64,000 nt of DNA from the NCBI GenBank assembly GCA_964531225.1, contig CAZHDB010000004.1, positions 1 to 64,000 of the forward strand, written 5' to 3'. The position numbers and the translations under genes were made by a program. Under the pieces are notes generated by a model, which was not told where the DNA came from, made no database searches, and saw only the letters and a list, made by a program, of their open reading frames with translations. Positions 23,850 through 32,570 of the stretch are shown here, piece by piece. Every line of letters begins with the position of its first letter. The first letter of the stretch is position 1. This DNA is from CAZHDB01 sp964531225. Its GTDB lineage: Archaea; Thermoproteota; Thermoprotei_A; Sulfolobales; Desulfurococcaceae.

Positions 23850-26288
23850 ATGTCCATAGTGTTTAAGTATCTTGATAAGGCGGTACTGGAATTAGAGAGA
23901 AGAAAAAGGGTCAAAACCGTTATAAAAATTGTCATTATAGTTGTCTCTATGGCGATTGCCTTATATCTAAGAGCTGTCCCGGCATTAGAGATTGCAGCAA
24001 AATATGGTCCGGAATATGCATTGGAATTGCAGGGCAATGATCCATGGATCGAGTATTGGGTTGCGAACTATACTTATCACCACGGCATATTATCATGGTG
24101 GACTTTAAAACCAACAGATCCCATTGCTGGACCTTTAATTAGGAAATTCTGGTATCCATGGGGAAGAGATATTACTATGACAACATATCCGGGTATATCA
24201 ATATTTTCTGCATTAACATATCCTATTGCACAAAATTTTGGATTAACACTCAAAGACTGGATTGCTTTACAGCCTTTATTTTACGCAGCTCTAACAATTA
24301 TATTCGTGTATTTTGCGGTAAAGGAGTTAATGGATGGTAGCGAGCTTGCTGGTTTAGCTGCTGCAATGATATATGCTGTATTGCCCGCAACCGCTGATAG
24401 GACTATGGTTTCATTTACTGAGAAGGAGGGTGCTGCACTACCTTTTGCATTCCTCTTTATCTACTTTTATTCAAAAATGGTTAAAACACCTTATGCGGAG
24501 CCTAGAAAGAAAATAATATATTCATTACTAGCAGGACTGTCAATGGCTATGGTTGGATGGTTTTGGGGAGGATTCCAGTATTTATTCGTAGCATTATCAG
24601 GATTTATTGTACTATATCCTCTAGTATCTAAAGAGGAAGTGAAGTTAGAGTTTATCTTATACAATCTAGTTATAACGTTATCAAGTATAGTATTCGTATC
24701 GATTGCCCCAACAAGCTTAAAGGCACTAGGCATATATCCTTTCACCTACAAAGGCCTTGGCTTACTAGCTATTCTAGCATATTTATTACCGATTACATAC
24801 TGGTACTTTAAGGTTAAGAAAAGAATATTTACTAGAGCTACATATTTTGGCATATTATTGTTTGTAGGAATACTTGTCGTTGTAGGTATAGGATTAGGCT
24901 ATATAAAGTTTGGCGGTAGACTATTGTATGCGGTTACTCCTCCGCCATTAAGAGGATTTGTCCATTTACCTCCACTTGTAGAAAGTATAGAAGAGCATCA
25001 ACCGGCTTTAAGGGCTCATGGATTAACAGGAGTACTATATTCTTGGGGATATATTGGATTCTTAATATCAATACTTGGAGCATTCTACCTATTCTATAAG
25101 GGTAGGCCGGATCACCTGTTGGTATCAGTGATATTCCTTATAGCATTCTATGCATACATGAATGCTACATACTTTGAAGCGGCTGCAGCTACTTTTGGAG
25201 TAGTTACTATAACAGCTTTCATTAGTTTCTTATTGACAAAATTATTACCTGAGAAAAAACATGTAAAGACTAAAAAGCTTAGAAAAGGAAGAAGTGTTAT
25301 AACGATACGTGAAAAAGGTATTGGAACAAGGATATTTGCATTATTCTTCTTAATAATAATTGTAATTTCATCATCTATAGCTACTGCAAGATTTATCGAT
25401 GAACACAAGCATATGTTACCATCAATATTTACAGCAGGCACTGGCATAGGCCCAAATGATGCATGGTACGAGACTATAAAGTTTATTAGAAATAGTACTA
25501 GCAAAGATGCATTAATTGTTTCTTGGTGGGATTACGGGTATTGGATTACTGTTAATACTGGTAGAGCTACATTGGCTGACGGTGCAACATTTAATGGTTC
25601 TCAAATTAAATTGCTCGCTAAAGTGCTTACTAGCTTTGATGAAAATGAGGTACTAGATATACTTAAAAACAAACTTCATGCACCAGATGAAACGTATATT
25701 CTAGTCTTTGATGTCTTCATGTTTATACCATTCCAAAACAACACTTATATTGTAAGGCCGTATTTTCCGCCAGGCCAATTAAGGATAGTTGGTAGAGTAG
25801 ATATTCCAAAGAGTATATGGATGATCAGGATTGGGGAAAGAGATGCTAGTAAATATCTATACCTATATAAATTCAGTGATACGGATTTGCTAATTTCACC
25901 TCGATTCGATAAACCAGAGGATCTACCTTTGATATATAAAATGATGGTTGATGGAATATTATATCTTAATATTCAGGAAAACATGAATTTGCAAGGAAAC
26001 GCTTCTCAAGTGAATGCTACTAGATACGTATTTCAATGGTGGACTGGACAGGAGGTAGGTGTTGAATCGGTTTATAAAAGATATGTAAGTGACCTAAATG
26101 TTACAAGGGAAATAACTACAAACTATCAAAACGTGGCTTTATTTGGAGACCAGCCTAATGAAATCAATATTGCAAGTATGAAATACATAAAACCCTATAA
26201 GATAATACATAAGCCTTTCCAGGATTATAAGAATTTAGAAGTAGTGATCTTTATATATAAGGTTGATTTTAGTAGTCTAAAACAGTGA
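23850..26288 (+). CDS. aglB: STT3/AglB-type oligosaccharyltransferase
   Basis: The single-subunit enzyme moves a lipid-linked glycan onto Asn in N-x-S/T sequons of exported proteins. The first three quarters are about a dozen membrane helices. The acidic motif GNDPW lies in the first external loop (about residue 62) and the catalytic signature SWWDYGYW near residue 558, followed by a soluble C-terminal domain of about 250 residues. Length of 812 is in the archaeal range. The sequon-rich surface proteins at 890 and 15008 are plausible substrates. ATG 23850 follows GGGGAATG. Confidence 0.95.
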   Translation: MSIVFKYLDKAVLELERRKRVKTVIKIVIIVVSMAIALYLRAVPALEIAAKYGPEYALELQGNDPWIEYWVANYTYHHGILSWWTLKPTDPIAGPLIRKFWYPWGRDITMTTYPGISIFSALTYPIAQNFGLTLKDWIALQPLFYAALTIIFVYFAVKELMDGSELAGLAAAMIYAVLPATADRTMVSFTEKEGAALPFAFLFIYFYSKMVKTPYAEPRKKIIYSLLAGLSMAMVGWFWGGFQYLFVALSGFIVLYPLVSKEEVKLEFILYNLVITLSSIVFVSIAPTSLKALGIYPFTYKGLGLLAILAYLLPITYWYFKVKKRIFTRATYFGILLFVGILVVVGIGLGYIKFGGRLLYAVTPPPLRGFVHLPPLVESIEEHQPALRAHGLTGVLYSWGYIGFLISILGAFYLFYKGRPDHLLVSVIFLIAFYAYMNATYFEAAAATFGVVTITAFISFLLTKLLPEKKHVKTKKLRKGRSVITIREKGIGTRIFALFFLIIIVISSSIATARFIDEHKHMLPSIFTAGTGIGPNDAWYETIKFIRNSTSKDALIVSWWDYGYWITVNTGRATLADGATFNGSQIKLLAKVLTSFDENEVLDILKNKLHAPDETYILVFDVFMFIPFQNNTYIVRPYFPPGQLRIVGRVDIPKSIWMIRIGERDASKYLYLYKFSDTDLLISPRFDKPEDLPLIYKMMVDGILYLNIQENMNLQGNASQVNATRYVFQWWTGQEVGVESVYKRYVSDLNVTREITTNYQNVALFGDQPNEINIASMKYIKPYKIIHKPFQDYKNLEVVIFIYKVDFSSLKQ

Positions 26289-26364
26289 TACAGTTTATAA
26301 ATTATTTTATTTTCATCTTTAAAAACTCTAGTAAAGACAATATAGACAATGGTGTGTAGAGAAG

Positions 26365-26916
26365 TTGTTGTTCAGAAAGAAGAGGAAAGACCCTCTTAGG
26401 GCTATGCTATATTCATTAGCTAGTGTTAGACGAGCATTATCTAGGATGGAGGCACTAACGTCTCGAATATCAAGTAGGAGACAATACTTACTTGAAAAAG
26501 CTTTTCAATTAGAGGAAATGGGTAATAGTTTTCTAGCACGAAAATATATTGAAGAAGCAGAAAGACTCAAGGGATTTCTAGAGCGTACATATTATATAAA
26601 GCTTGTACTAGAAAAACTAAGTCTTACACTTGAATTAAATATTGAAATGAAAAGATTCGGTAAGGATGCTAAAGAGATCTTGGAGATTATTGATATTCTA
26701 AAGAAATTACCCGAATCAACTATTCCAGAATTCGCATTGGCATTACACGATATAGAGGTTGGTATAAGAGAAGTTGCAGATATTTCCATGGCCGAGGCGA
26801 TCATGATCAATAACTATGATGTGTCAACAAATAGTGAAGCTGAAAAAATACTTGCCGAAGCACGTGCAATCGCTCAGGAGAAGCTCCTAAATGAATTATC
26901 AACTCCAAACAAGTAG
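26365..26916 (+). CDS. CdvB-like ESCRT-III (Snf7) family protein
   Basis: A 183-residue, all-helical, highly charged protein with the Snf7 pattern: a basic start, then long amphipathic helices (residues about 12-110) and an acidic later part. It lacks a recognisable C-terminal MIM2 or winged-helix tail, so it resembles the shorter CdvB paralogues that form membrane-remodelling filaments in crenarchaeal cell division or vesicle release. It starts at TTG 26365 after a GGTGTG. Its 3' end overlaps the convergent ecfT gene by 18 bp. Confidence 0.85.
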   Translation: MLFRKKRKDPLRAMLYSLASVRRALSRMEALTSRISSRRQYLLEKAFQLEEMGNSFLARKYIEEAERLKGFLERTYYIKLVLEKLSLTLELNIEMKRFGKDAKEILEIIDILKKLPESTIPEFALALHDIEVGIREVADISMAEAIMINNYDVSTNSEAEKILAEARAIAQEKLLNELSTPNK

Positions 26917-27624
26917 AGCTATCACTACAATTATTAGGATAGAATTAAATATGGTATATAATACTGTATTTCTTATACTGTACTTCTTGACTAGCGGTCT
27001 TAACGAGGCTTTCTCTATTTCTGTCCCATATATATAAAGTGCTTCCACTAAGTGACTTGATTTGATATATAGTGTTGCAGTTGCTGATACAAGGCTTCTC
27101 CATAATGGATCGCCTTTGAGCTTAGCAATACTATAGGACTCATCTAGTATCTTCATGGACATAGGAATAAGTCTCCATATAAGTAGTGTTGATATCATTA
27201 CCCATCTGGGAAGATGTAGTTTTTCAAATACATACGATAAATACATAGGATCTGTTGATGCAAAGAATGATAATATAGCTGAAGCTATAGCTAGTATCCT
27301 TAAACCAATTAATATCGATAAATAATAATTACCGGTAAATAATAGTGTTAATAATGAGATCATTAACAAGGGTAATATCGGGGCTTTATAGGAATGTATA
27401 GCTATTTCGTAATCCCTTGTTATAATGGAAATTATAATAGCGTATATTAGCAAGAATGCCATAGGTAGTATATTATTAATAATTGCTGCTAGAAAAATAA
27501 TTATTGCTAAGCAGGAGATCTTTATAAATATATGTACTCCATCAAATGATCTACTCCAGGAAATTGTTGATGAATATATTTCTCTGAATATGAATTTAAG
27601 CACGATCAACACCCAAAGAACCAT
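26899..27624 (-). CDS. ecfT: ECF transporter T component (EcfT)
   Basis: A 241-residue membrane protein with about five or six helices, serving as the transmembrane coupling subunit of an energy-coupling-factor importer. Two Arg-containing, Ala/Arg-x-Gly-like coupling segments that contact the ATPases appear in the second half (FEKLHLPRWVM; LKGDPLWRSL). It ends a three-gene operon with the ATPase gene, overlapping it by 29 bp; an internal GTG would shorten the overlap. The tail-to-tail overlap with the CdvB-like gene may create antisense interference. Confidence 0.85.
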   Translation of the reverse strand: MVLWVLIVLKFIFREIYSSTISWSRSFDGVHIFIKISCLAIIIFLAAIINNILPMAFLLIYAIIISIITRDYEIAIHSYKAPILPLLMISLLTLLFTGNYYLSILIGLRILAIASAILSFFASTDPMYLSYVFEKLHLPRWVMISTLLIWRLIPMSMKILDESYSIAKLKGDPLWRSLVSATATLYIKSSHLVEALYIYGTEIEKASLRPLVKKYSIRNTVLYTIFNSILIIVVIALLVWS

Positions 27625-28957
27625 CTCTTAAATAATATCTCATAATAGTATCGCGTTCCAAAAGTGTAATCATTTCCTCATCGTGACTGGCTATAACTAA
27701 ACACCTGCTTCTTTTCAAAACTCTTAATATAGATAACAGTTCATGCAATGAATCACTATCTATGCCTGCAGTAGGTTCATCGAGATATAAAGGATTATAT
27801 CCGCCTAGTAATCCTATAACTAATGAAGCTTTTCTCATTAGACCATAGCTGAGCTTATGGATTGGCGTATGTAGATATTTTCTTAAATCCATAGCATCAA
27901 GAACTTTATTATTGGGATTAATTCCTCGTGATTTGAGCTCCATATTTAGGTTCTCATATGTAAAGAAAATACGTGGATCTTGGGGAATATATATAGGTTT
28001 ACTTTTAATTAAAACTTTACCTTTTACTGGCTTATATAATCCGGACAACATTTTTAACAATGTAGTTTTTCCGCTACCGTTGGGCCCCTTTATTATTATT
28101 ATTCCGTTTGTTTTGAATACAATGTTTATATTTTTAAGAATCCATCTTCTTATCCTTGGATACCTGAACCAAGCATTACTTGCTATAATCAATGGTTTTA
28201 ATTCTTTTACATTCATATATTCTACATTAACATTTTTGAGGGGCTTTACCGGATACAATATACTCTTCTTCGGAATTTCATATATTCTCTTATTTTTAAA
28301 TAAAAATACGCGATCAGCTAGATCAATGTATTGTTTAAGTCTATGAGTCGCTATAACCAGTGTATATCCGTGTGATTTAAGGATCCTGAGTGTTTCTAAA
28401 AATATCTTTGTAGATTCATTATCTAGAAAGGCTGTTGGTTCATCTAATAATAGTATCTTTGGCTTCTTAACTATATTTGATGCTAATACAAGCTTTGCCG
28501 TCTCTCCACCACTTAATTCAATAGTACTTTTACCAGCAATATTACTGGCATTAACGAGTCTAAGTGAATCTCTTACTCGTTTCTTTATTTCCTCCTTATC
28601 CTGAATCCCAGCAAGTGATAATGAAAATTCAAGCTCTGTATCTACATCTGTAGTTAAAATCTGCGCTTCAGGTTCATGGCCTACATAGCCAATACATTTC
28701 AGAACATTTAATGGATTAGTTAATGGATTATAGCCACATACTTTAATTTCGCCTCTAATAATGCCATGATATAGATAAGGAATTAGAGTTGAAAAAGCTC
28801 TTATGAGAGTTGTCTTGCCAGCTCCATTCTTGCCTATAAAAAGAATCGTTTCACCAGCATATATTTTTAAATTAATATTTTCAAGTACCCATTCACTTCC
28901 ATCATACCCTATATACAGGTTTCTAGCTTCAATGATTGCGTTGTTTTTATTTGCCAA
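27596..28957 (-). CDS. ECF transporter ATPase with two fused ABC domains (EcfA1A2)
   Basis: A 453-residue protein with two complete nucleotide-binding domains. The first has Walker A GKNGAGKTT, signature LSGGETAKL and Walker B LLLDEPTAF. The second has GPNGSGKTT, a degenerate signature LSYGLMRK and LYLDEPTAG. This replaces the separate EcfA1 and EcfA2 chains of bacteria. It energises uptake through EcfT and the S protein. ATG 28957 overlaps the S gene by 11 bp. The altered second signature implies unequal ATP sites. Confidence 0.92.
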   Translation of the reverse strand: MANKNNAIIEARNLYIGYDGSEWVLENINLKIYAGETILFIGKNGAGKTTLIRAFSTLIPYLYHGIIRGEIKVCGYNPLTNPLNVLKCIGYVGHEPEAQILTTDVDTELEFSLSLAGIQDKEEIKKRVRDSLRLVNASNIAGKSTIELSGGETAKLVLASNIVKKPKILLLDEPTAFLDNESTKIFLETLRILKSHGYTLVIATHRLKQYIDLADRVFLFKNKRIYEIPKKSILYPVKPLKNVNVEYMNVKELKPLIIASNAWFRYPRIRRWILKNINIVFKTNGIIIIKGPNGSGKTTLLKMLSGLYKPVKGKVLIKSKPIYIPQDPRIFFTYENLNMELKSRGINPNNKVLDAMDLRKYLHTPIHKLSYGLMRKASLVIGLLGGYNPLYLDEPTAGIDSDSLHELLSILRVLKRSRCLVIASHDEEMITLLERDTIMRYYLRDGSLGVDRA

Positions 28958-29687
28958 ATTCTACTCCCATACCACGTAGTGTTTTGACTAGTGGTAGTGC
29001 AACAACTAGTCCTATGATTGCCTGGCCTACGTTAACTGGAATTTCTGTTGCTGCTACATAGACATCGTAGTGTAAATAAAACACTTGATACAAGAAATAC
29101 CCTGTAACCATTTCCAAACCAGAAATTATTAATGCTAATGCATCGAATCCTGTTGACGGATCGACTCTAAGTCCTAGCCACGGTATAATTAGTGCTAATG
29201 CTGCTGCTAGAAAAGCCCAGAAGTAAATGGGAACATGTAATTCAATACTATTGCCATAGATCTCTAGATATGTTACACCACTATATAGGTAAACACCATA
29301 TACTAGTACAAGTACTGATATAACAAGGGTCATTAGGACTAGGAATACTTTCCATCGAGTCATGGTTTTTCTAAATAGTTTTGCCAGTAGTACAACGAGT
29401 AAACCTTCAACACCCTTAATGATGAATGTGCCCATAGCATAATGTGCGTATCCGAGATAAATATCTGCGAGAGCTGAACCCAGTCCCCCAGCTATAAAGG
29501 CTATATATGGGTCTAGTGTTAGTAATGCAGTAGTGTATACCATTGTTTCTCCTAGGTTAAAGAAACCTCTTGTAGCGGGTGTATATACTACTATGAATGA
29601 AGTTGCTGCAAAAACTAGCGCTGTAAACACCGCGGTATAAACAGCCCTCTTTATAAGTTTTATTCTTTTACTAACTGATACTGTCAA
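28947..29687 (-). CDS. ECF transporter substrate-binding S component
   Basis: A 246-residue membrane protein with about six helices. It has the signature of a large ECF S family: YTPATRGFFNLGETMVY, then DPYIAFIAGGLGSALADIYL, GYAHYAMGT and KGVEG. The substrate is probably a vitamin or precursor such as a pyridoxine- or thiamine-related compound, but the sequence alone does not say which. It leads the S-A-T operon. TTG 29687 follows GGTGAGAT, and two overlapping palindromes sit upstream over the probable TATA box. Confidence 0.88.
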   Translation of the reverse strand: MTVSVSKRIKLIKRAVYTAVFTALVFAATSFIVVYTPATRGFFNLGETMVYTTALLTLDPYIAFIAGGLGSALADIYLGYAHYAMGTFIIKGVEGLLVVLLAKLFRKTMTRWKVFLVLMTLVISVLVLVYGVYLYSGVTYLEIYGNSIELHVPIYFWAFLAAALALIIPWLGLRVDPSTGFDALALIISGLEMVTGYFLYQVFYLHYDVYVAATEIPVNVGQAIIGLVVALPLVKTLRGMGVEFGK

Positions 29688-29706
29688 TTATCTCACCATA
29701 AAAGTA

Positions 29707-29745
29707 ATATAAAGTTTCAACTTTATATAAAGTTTATCCTTTATA
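29707..29745. promoter_or_regulatory. Two overlapping palindromic operators in the ECF operon promoter
   Basis: Positions 29707-29728 hold a 22-bp palindrome, TATAAAGTT-TC-AACTTTATA with one further A/T pair outside. TATAAAG (29726-29732) and CTTTATA (29739-29745) form a second, overlapping inverted repeat. They lie 20-58 bp upstream of the ECF S gene start and cover the only TATA-like sequence. This is the layout of a repressor operator. The adjacent HTH-fused threonine-synthase-like protein is the obvious candidate binder; that is inference. Confidence 0.6.
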
Positions 29746-31128
29746 TTAGCTTCTTAATAGCTCATAAAGTTCATTGAGTAGATTAGCTATTCTTAATCCC
29801 TTATTAGATAGGCTATAGTACTTCTTTCCTCCCACGATCCTTGATACTAGTATACGTCTCTTTTCAAGCTCATTAAGGTGTTGATATATGGCTTGAACAC
29901 TAATTTTTATTCCAAGTTCCTTCCAAATACTATATCCATGTAACTCGCCCTTCCTATAAAGTAACCTTATGATCTCGAGTTTAGTGTCTCCAACAAATAC
30001 TTTCTTTGGTAATCCCTTTGCCTTAATTCTTCCACTACTATAGGATTCAATGGCTTTTAATCCATGGCCAGTAAATAGTATAATTGAAGTACTATCTTTT
30101 TCTATAAGTTCTCTTTTTACAGCTTCTATATATCCTGCAAGAGCAGATGCAGCAGCTGGTTCTACAAACAATCCCTCATATTTAGCTAGTATTTCTCCGG
30201 CAAACAGTATACTCTTCCAATCAACAATAATTGGAAAACCGTTTGTTCTATTAATGGCCTGTATTACTTCCTGTTCTAGAGGGGGATATTTGTAAGATAA
30301 TCCAATAACAGGCTTCATACTGCAAAATCTAGTCTCTAGCCCCATAGCCCTACTAATTTTTGGATTCCAACATGTTTCAATTCCTATTAGCCTGGGTAAG
30401 TGTTCTATTATTCCGTGTTCCAAAAGCTCTATAAACCCATGGAATATGGAGTAAAATGTTAAGCCTGATCCTATAGGGATAAAGACGTAATCTGGTACTT
30501 TCTTCAAATCAATATAGATCTCGTACGATATAGTTTTAAGTGCCTCTATACTTAATGCATTGGATTCACTAGTTGCATTATACGAATTCTCTTCTAGGGA
30601 TATCTTATCAGCTAGAGAATATACGTCATCAAGGCTTTCACCATGTTCTATGACTTCTGCACCAAAGCTCCTCATTAATACTATCTTGCCCCAATCACTA
30701 CCTCTAGGCACTACAGCCTTAACCTTCAATCCGAGTCTAGAAGAATAAGCTGCTAACGAGGCACCAGTATTACCGTCAGTAGCGCATACAAGTTTCTTAA
30801 ATCCAAGACCATATGCATGACTCGTAAGTAATGCAGCTACACGATCACGGAAGCTACCTGTCGGATTCCTACCTTCATCCTTAAAATAAAGATCACGTGT
30901 ACCTAGTTCCTTAGATAGTCTATTAGACTTTATTAGTGGGGTGAATCCTTCATCCAAGCTATTCATGATCTTAAATCTAGGTAATTGTTCTCTAAATTTC
31001 CAAATACCGGGATATTTGTCTTCAATAATCCACTTAAACCCGTGTCTATAATGAATAATGGAATTACATTTGGGGCATCGAATTAATGGTTTATGACTAT
31101 AGAAACCGCACTTTACACATTCATACAA
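29746..31128 (-). CDS. Threonine-synthase-like pseudoenzyme fused to a winged-helix DNA-binding domain
   Basis: A 460-residue fusion. Residues 1-30 form a zinc ribbon (CVKC, CPKC). Residues about 50-370 have the fold type II PLP enzyme layout (DEGRNPTGSF, DGNTGASLA, PIGSGLTF, TGHGLKA). Residues about 383-460 form a winged helix (LEIIRLLYRKGELHGYSIWK, then VQAIYQHLNELEKRRIL and a wing). The Schiff-base lysine of GSFKDR is Arg at residue 94 (codon 30847-30849, CGT), whereas the paralogue at 54096 keeps Lys94. The phosphate-loop glycines remain. It is therefore probably a ligand-sensing regulator rather than a synthase. TTG 31128 follows GGTGAT, ten bases after the nitroreductase gene; the ECF operon lies next downstream. 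Confidence 0.85.
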   Translation of the reverse strand: MYECVKCGFYSHKPLIRCPKCNSIIHYRHGFKWIIEDKYPGIWKFREQLPRFKIMNSLDEGFTPLIKSNRLSKELGTRDLYFKDEGRNPTGSFRDRVAALLTSHAYGLGFKKLVCATDGNTGASLAAYSSRLGLKVKAVVPRGSDWGKIVLMRSFGAEVIEHGESLDDVYSLADKISLEENSYNATSESNALSIEALKTISYEIYIDLKKVPDYVFIPIGSGLTFYSIFHGFIELLEHGIIEHLPRLIGIETCWNPKISRAMGLETRFCSMKPVIGLSYKYPPLEQEVIQAINRTNGFPIIVDWKSILFAGEILAKYEGLFVEPAAASALAGYIEAVKRELIEKDSTSIILFTGHGLKAIESYSSGRIKAKGLPKKVFVGDTKLEIIRLLYRKGELHGYSIWKELGIKISVQAIYQHLNELEKRRILVSRIVGGKKYYSLSNKGLRIANLLNELYELLRS

Positions 31129-31137
31129 ATTTCTTTA

Positions 31138-31737
31138 TCACCTAGGATACCCTATAGGCATTACATATAATGGTCTTTCCCTATTGATATCAATACCAAT
31201 TACTCTAGCTACATCTTCATCATGAAAAGCCCCTATAGCAACTGTTCCAAGACTTAATGCTTCAGCCATTAGGTATATATTCTGCCCAGCATGCCCTACT
31301 TCAATATATACATAACCTATTCCCCGCCTACCATAGTAACTTGTAGTACGCTCGAAAACAGCTGTTAAGACAATATTAGCAGCTGCACTACCTACCCATG
31401 ACTGTCCAAGACACGCTATTTCAAGCTCCCTGCTATAGTCTCCTTTTTTAAGGAGTTCTAGCTCATGATTATAGGGTATATAGTGATAAATTCCTTGTCC
31501 AAGTCCAAGAACGTTTCTTACGACAAGATAAGTTTCTAATGGAAACGTTGCACCTGCACTCGGAGCAGCCCTAAATCTTCTTCTTGGCTCCGTAATGCCC
31601 TGGGCAGCCCATAGTATTGTTGATATTTTTTCGAGTTCAACAGCTCTATTAATCCATGATCTATGGCTACGTCTTTTTAGAACAGCTTGGTATAATGGAT
31701 AATTTGTTTCTATAGGTGGGGGAAGTTTAATCTTCAT
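31138..31737 (-). CDS. SagB/ThcOx-type nitroreductase-family flavoprotein
   Basis: A 199-residue flavin oxidoreductase of the SagB-like nitroreductase group: RRSHRSW near the N-terminus, LWAAQGIT, RAAPSAGATFPLE (FMN site), YIEVGHAGQNIYLMAEAL and a C-terminal PIGYPR. SagB enzymes in bacteria oxidise azolines in peptide maturation; archaeal stand-alone members have no known substrate. Its ATG overlaps the TGA of the upstream gene and it is followed ten bases later by the PLP-HTH gene, so the three are co-transcribed. Confidence 0.85.
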   Translation of the reverse strand: MKIKLPPPIETNYPLYQAVLKRRSHRSWINRAVELEKISTILWAAQGITEPRRRFRAAPSAGATFPLETYLVVRNVLGLGQGIYHYIPYNHELELLKKGDYSRELEIACLGQSWVGSAAANIVLTAVFERTTSYYGRRGIGYVYIEVGHAGQNIYLMAEALSLGTVAIGAFHDEDVARVIGIDINRERPLYVMPIGYPR

Positions 31738-32405
31738 AGTTTTATAGTATACCTCCTTTCCTCCTTTATAATAGCTACCTTAACATTAATTTCCTCTAGG
31801 ACGCTATGTATATTTGATGGTAACTGTGTTAATAGTGATGGTGGAACGAGTACAAGAGTCCATGAATAACTTTTACTTTCAACAATAGCTGATCCTAGGC
31901 TATAGGCAAGAGCTCGCATTTGAGACCTCTGGTCACCTATAGGATCAATTATCCAAACACCTACTCTTTCGTTATCTCGTTTAGCTATAAGGTCGGGGGC
32001 TGTGGCCTTAGTAATGCCTTTAACTTCTTTGACTTGATAGCCTCTGGCTCTAAGTTCGTCGGCAATACTCTTTACAACTATTCTACGCGCTGGATACCTT
32101 GTCATCATTTCGAGATACTTATCTATCGGTCCATGAAATTCTGGATCATATAGTGTGTACTTGCCACGGCCAATTCTGAATAAAAATAGTTTTTCTGGAT
32201 CACGGTACTTATCTTTACTACTTCCATTAACAGTTACTAAATCCACTTCAAAGTCAAGTATTGATGTGGGTCTATCCGGGTCTATATATTTCTTCGCATA
32301 TGTAATGAGTTCTCTACGTGTAAATGTCTTTAATCCTTTCTTTGTAAGTTCTATTGCAGCTTTCTTAAGAACTAGCCATATCGGCTCCCTATTTTGATTA
32401 CTCAT
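31734..32405 (-). CDS. Hypothetical protein: winged-helix N-terminus, nuclease-like C-terminus
   Basis: A 223-residue protein. The first 75 residues look like a winged helix of the type found in restriction-related proteins (LVLKKAAIELTKKGLKTFTR, then a short wing ending GRGKYTLYD). Residues about 95-215 form an alpha-beta domain with APDLIAKRDNERVGVWIID, reminiscent of a PD-(D/E)xK core whose catalytic E-x-K is not present. This reading is inference. It heads the operon with the nitroreductase and PLP-HTH genes. The 165-bp gap upstream holds a probable promoter and nothing else I can identify. Confidence 0.6.
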   Translation of the reverse strand: MSNQNREPIWLVLKKAAIELTKKGLKTFTRRELITYAKKYIDPDRPTSILDFEVDLVTVNGSSKDKYRDPEKLFLFRIGRGKYTLYDPEFHGPIDKYLEMMTRYPARRIVVKSIADELRARGYQVKEVKGITKATAPDLIAKRDNERVGVWIIDPIGDQRSQMRALAYSLGSAIVESKSYSWTLVLVPPSLLTQLPSNIHSVLEEINVKVAIIKEERRYTIKL

Positions 32406-32570
32406 CGTATATCCCTATTCAAAACCACATGTAGTATCCAATTTATATTCCAGCAATAAAGTTTATGTTAATGGTTAGTAATATGTTTTTATTGTATTGT
32501 TATGTAAATAATTATTTTTAAACAAAGAAAAATGGCTTTGGAAAAGGACTATGCGAAATTATATCTAAAA

